NCBI RefSeq assembly: GCF_030466625.1
Contig: NZ_JADEVT010000001.1
Location: 248,001 to 312,000, forward strand
DNA length: 64,000 nt
Direction of reading: 5' to 3'
DNA from: Nocardioides sp. ChNu-153
Lineage (GTDB): Bacteria; Actinomycetota; Actinomycetes; Propionibacteriales; Nocardioidaceae
A program made the position numbers and the translations under genes. Below are positions 62,674 to 64,000 of this stretch, piece by piece. Position 1 is the first letter of the stretch, and the number at the start of each line of letters is the position of its first letter. The notes below the pieces were generated by a model. The model saw only the letters and a list, made by a program, of their open reading frames with translations. It was not told the origin of the DNA and ran no database searches.

Positions 62674-63324
62674 TCAGGCCCCGACGATCCGCAGCGCGAT
62701 CTCGGCGTACCGCTCGCCGACGTCCTCGGGGCTCCACCCGCCGCCCTCGCGGTACCACCGCGCCAGGTCGATGCCCATCGACAGCACGGCCGCCGCGGCG
62801 ATGCGCGGGTCGGGGCAGGCGAACCGTCCGGCCGCCACCCCGTCGACGACGATGCCGCGCAGCTCGGCGTCGATGGCGCGCCGCAGCCCGTTGATCTCCG
62901 CGAGGTGCGGCTCGCTCAGCGCCGCCAGCTCGTAGTTCACGATCCGGGCCCGCGTGTGCCCGCGGGCGTGGTGGACCGCGAAGTCGCGCACCGCCTGCCG
63001 CAGCTGCTCGGCGGGGTCCGGGTCGGCGGCACGCGCCCGCCGCAGCAGCTCGAGCGTCGCCAGGTGGCCCTCGCGCGAGATGACGAAGAGCAGCTCCTCC
63101 TTGGAGCGGTGGTGCACGTAGAGGGCGGCCGGGCTCATCTGGGCCCCGGTGGCGATGTCGCGCGTCGTCGTGCCGTGGAACCCCTTCTCGGCGAAGGCCC
63201 GCACGGCCGCCTCGACGAGCCGGGACCGCGAGCTGTCGGCGCGGCTGGGGCTCGGGGCCGTCTCGGTCTCGTCCACCGGCACATCCTCTCGGGAGGGGTT
63301 GACGCGGGTCGCGTCCTGTCCCAT
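62674..63324 (-). CDS. TetR-family regulator divergent from a thiolase
   Basis: 216 aa from ATG 63324 (GTG 63276 with a better ribosome site is an alternative). HTH: RLVEAAVRAFAEKGFHGTTTRDIATGAQMSPAALYVHHRSKEELLFVIS, the AcrR/KstR2-like type. C-terminal domain 'HARGHTRARIVNYELAALSEPHLAEINGLRRAID' is of the TetR_C type frequent in fatty-acid and sterol regulators. Divergent from the thiolase with a palindrome between, so an acyl-CoA inducer is likely. Confidence 0.87.
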   Translation of the reverse strand: MGQDATRVNPSREDVPVDETETAPSPSRADSSRSRLVEAAVRAFAEKGFHGTTTRDIATGAQMSPAALYVHHRSKEELLFVISREGHLATLELLRRARAADPDPAEQLRQAVRDFAVHHARGHTRARIVNYELAALSEPHLAEINGLRRAIDAELRGIVVDGVAAGRFACPDPRIAAAAVLSMGIDLARWYREGGGWSPEDVGERYAEIALRIVGA

Positions 63325-63330
63325 GCTCGC

Positions 63331-63348
63331 ACTAAGCAAGCGCTTAGT
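63331..63348. promoter_or_regulatory. Operator between the TetR and thiolase genes
   Basis: ACTAAGC-AAGC-GCTTAGT, an 18-bp palindrome with perfect 7-bp arms. The AAGC/GCTT core resembles KstR2-type acyl-CoA regulator sites (from memory). It lies 6 bp upstream of the TetR ATG and 48 bp before the thiolase ATG. Confidence 0.75.
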
Positions 63349-63395
63349 CACCCCCGGTCGCGACCCGTGCGCGCCCCGACGCAGAAGAGGTCCCC

Positions 63396-64000
63396 ATGCC
63401 CGAAGCCGTGATCGTCTCCGCCGCCCGCTCGCCCATGGGCCGCGCGGGCAAGGGTTCCCTCAAAGGCATGCGCCCCGACGACCTCGCGCTGCAGATGGTC
63501 GAGGCCGCCCTGGCCAAGGTGCCCGAGCTCGACCGCCGCGACATCGTCGACATCGCCCTCGGCGTGGGTCAGCCCGCGGGCGAGTCCGGGTTCAACCTGG
63601 CCCGCGCCGTCGCGGTGCTCGGCGGCATGGACCACCTGCCGGGCGTCACCGTCAACCGCTACTGCTCCTCGAGCCTGCAGACCACCCGCATGGCGTTCCA
63701 CGCCATCAAGGCCGGCGAGGGCGACGTCTTCCTCTCCGCCGGCGTCGAGACGGTGAGCCGCTTCGGTGCCGGGTTCTCCGACATCGACGCCGCGCAGAAC
63801 CCCGTCTTCGCCGACGCCGTGGCCCGCACCGCGCGCCGCGCCGAGGGGGGCGGCGAGTCGTGGACCGACCCGCGCGAGAGCGGCGAGCTGCCCGACCTCT
63901 ACATCGCGATGGGCCAGACCGCCGAGAACGTGGCGGAGGCGATCGGCATGACGCGCGAGGAGCAGGACCGGTTCGCGGTCCGCAGCCAGAACCTCACCGA
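63396..64000 (+). CDS. Acetyl-CoA acetyltransferase (thiolase), 3' end outside window
   Basis: First 201 codons from ATG 63396 with AGAAGAGG upstream. 'AVIVSAARSPMGRAGKGSLKGMRPDDLA' and the acyl-enzyme cysteine in 'VTVNRYCSSSLQTTRMAFHAIKAGEGD', then 'SAGVETVSRFG' and 'MGQTAENVAEAIGMTREEQDRFAVRSQ', are thiolase motifs. Breaks down or forms beta-ketoacyl-CoA. The catalytic His and second Cys lie beyond the window. Likely controlled by the divergent TetR. Confidence 0.93.
   Translation, partial: MPEAVIVSAARSPMGRAGKGSLKGMRPDDLALQMVEAALAKVPELDRRDIVDIALGVGQPAGESGFNLARAVAVLGGMDHLPGVTVNRYCSSSLQTTRMAFHAIKAGEGDVFLSAGVETVSRFGAGFSDIDAAQNPVFADAVARTARRAEGGGESWTDPRESGELPDLYIAMGQTAENVAEAIGMTREEQDRFAVRSQNLT

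Overview
The window is high-GC DNA with dense, overlapping genes, frequent GTG and TTG starts, and many genes that appear to be transcribed without a leader. An S-(hydroxymethyl)mycothiol dehydrogenase (mycothiol occurs only in Actinobacteria), EspC/WXG100-type secretion substrates, a DUF222/HNH gene, a BioQ-type biotin regulator and System II cytochrome c maturation point to an actinobacterium. The Cys-less DUF222/HNH variant and general gene content suggest Nocardioides or a relative; that placement is inference, because no rRNA or tRNA was found.

Layout. 1-17.5 kb is chromosomal core: the tail of a DsbA/FrnE-like gene, a three-gene EspC/WXG100 cassette, leuB and ilvE, a DrrAB-type exporter, a membrane Ser/Thr kinase, cimA, a TetR/FMN-reductase pair, and bioYMN with bioQ. 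leuB and cimA each follow a short leader ORF rich in branched-chain codons and a hairpin; the cimA one is a textbook transcription attenuator.

17.5-40.6 kb is an accessory island. Its left end is a decayed integrative element (frameshifted M23 peptidase, AbiEii fragment, HNH gene). Next is a compact redox, heme and copper module (20.8-31.6 kb): a rightward operon (DsbA, VKOR, CcdA, TlpA/ResA, DUF3152) and a leftward operon (ResB, CcsB, a 43-aa membrane peptide, CopC, CopD-CtaG, BlaI, M56 protease). Each operon starts at a nearly identical 17-bp operator, TACTAT-N5-ATAGTA, and they meet at one 19-bp-stem terminator. BlaI and the M56 protease are the obvious candidates to control both. Beyond it lie a frameshifted P1B-4 metal ATPase, a 56-bp duplicate of the M23 gene's tail fused to a truncated lipoprotein, and a copper set (CopB-type ATPase, CopZ, DUF6153, DUF305) with a CsoR-like operator. 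A further M23 peptidase and about 680 bp with no recognisable gene close the island.

40.6-64 kb returns to core: coaA, glmS, acpS; a five-gene overlapping leftward operon (GT2, DUF2064, methyltransferase, molybdopterin oxidoreductase, membrane protein); a GT-C-like membrane protein; a sugar epimerase with MTA phosphorylase; and a long rightward run (nnr, alr, hydrolase, GNAT, tsaE, tsaB, rimI, tsaD) interrupted by a DUF222/HNH gene. It ends with mycothiol-dependent formaldehyde oxidation (dehydrogenase plus MBL hydrolase), small genes, and a TetR regulator divergent from a thiolase that runs off the window.
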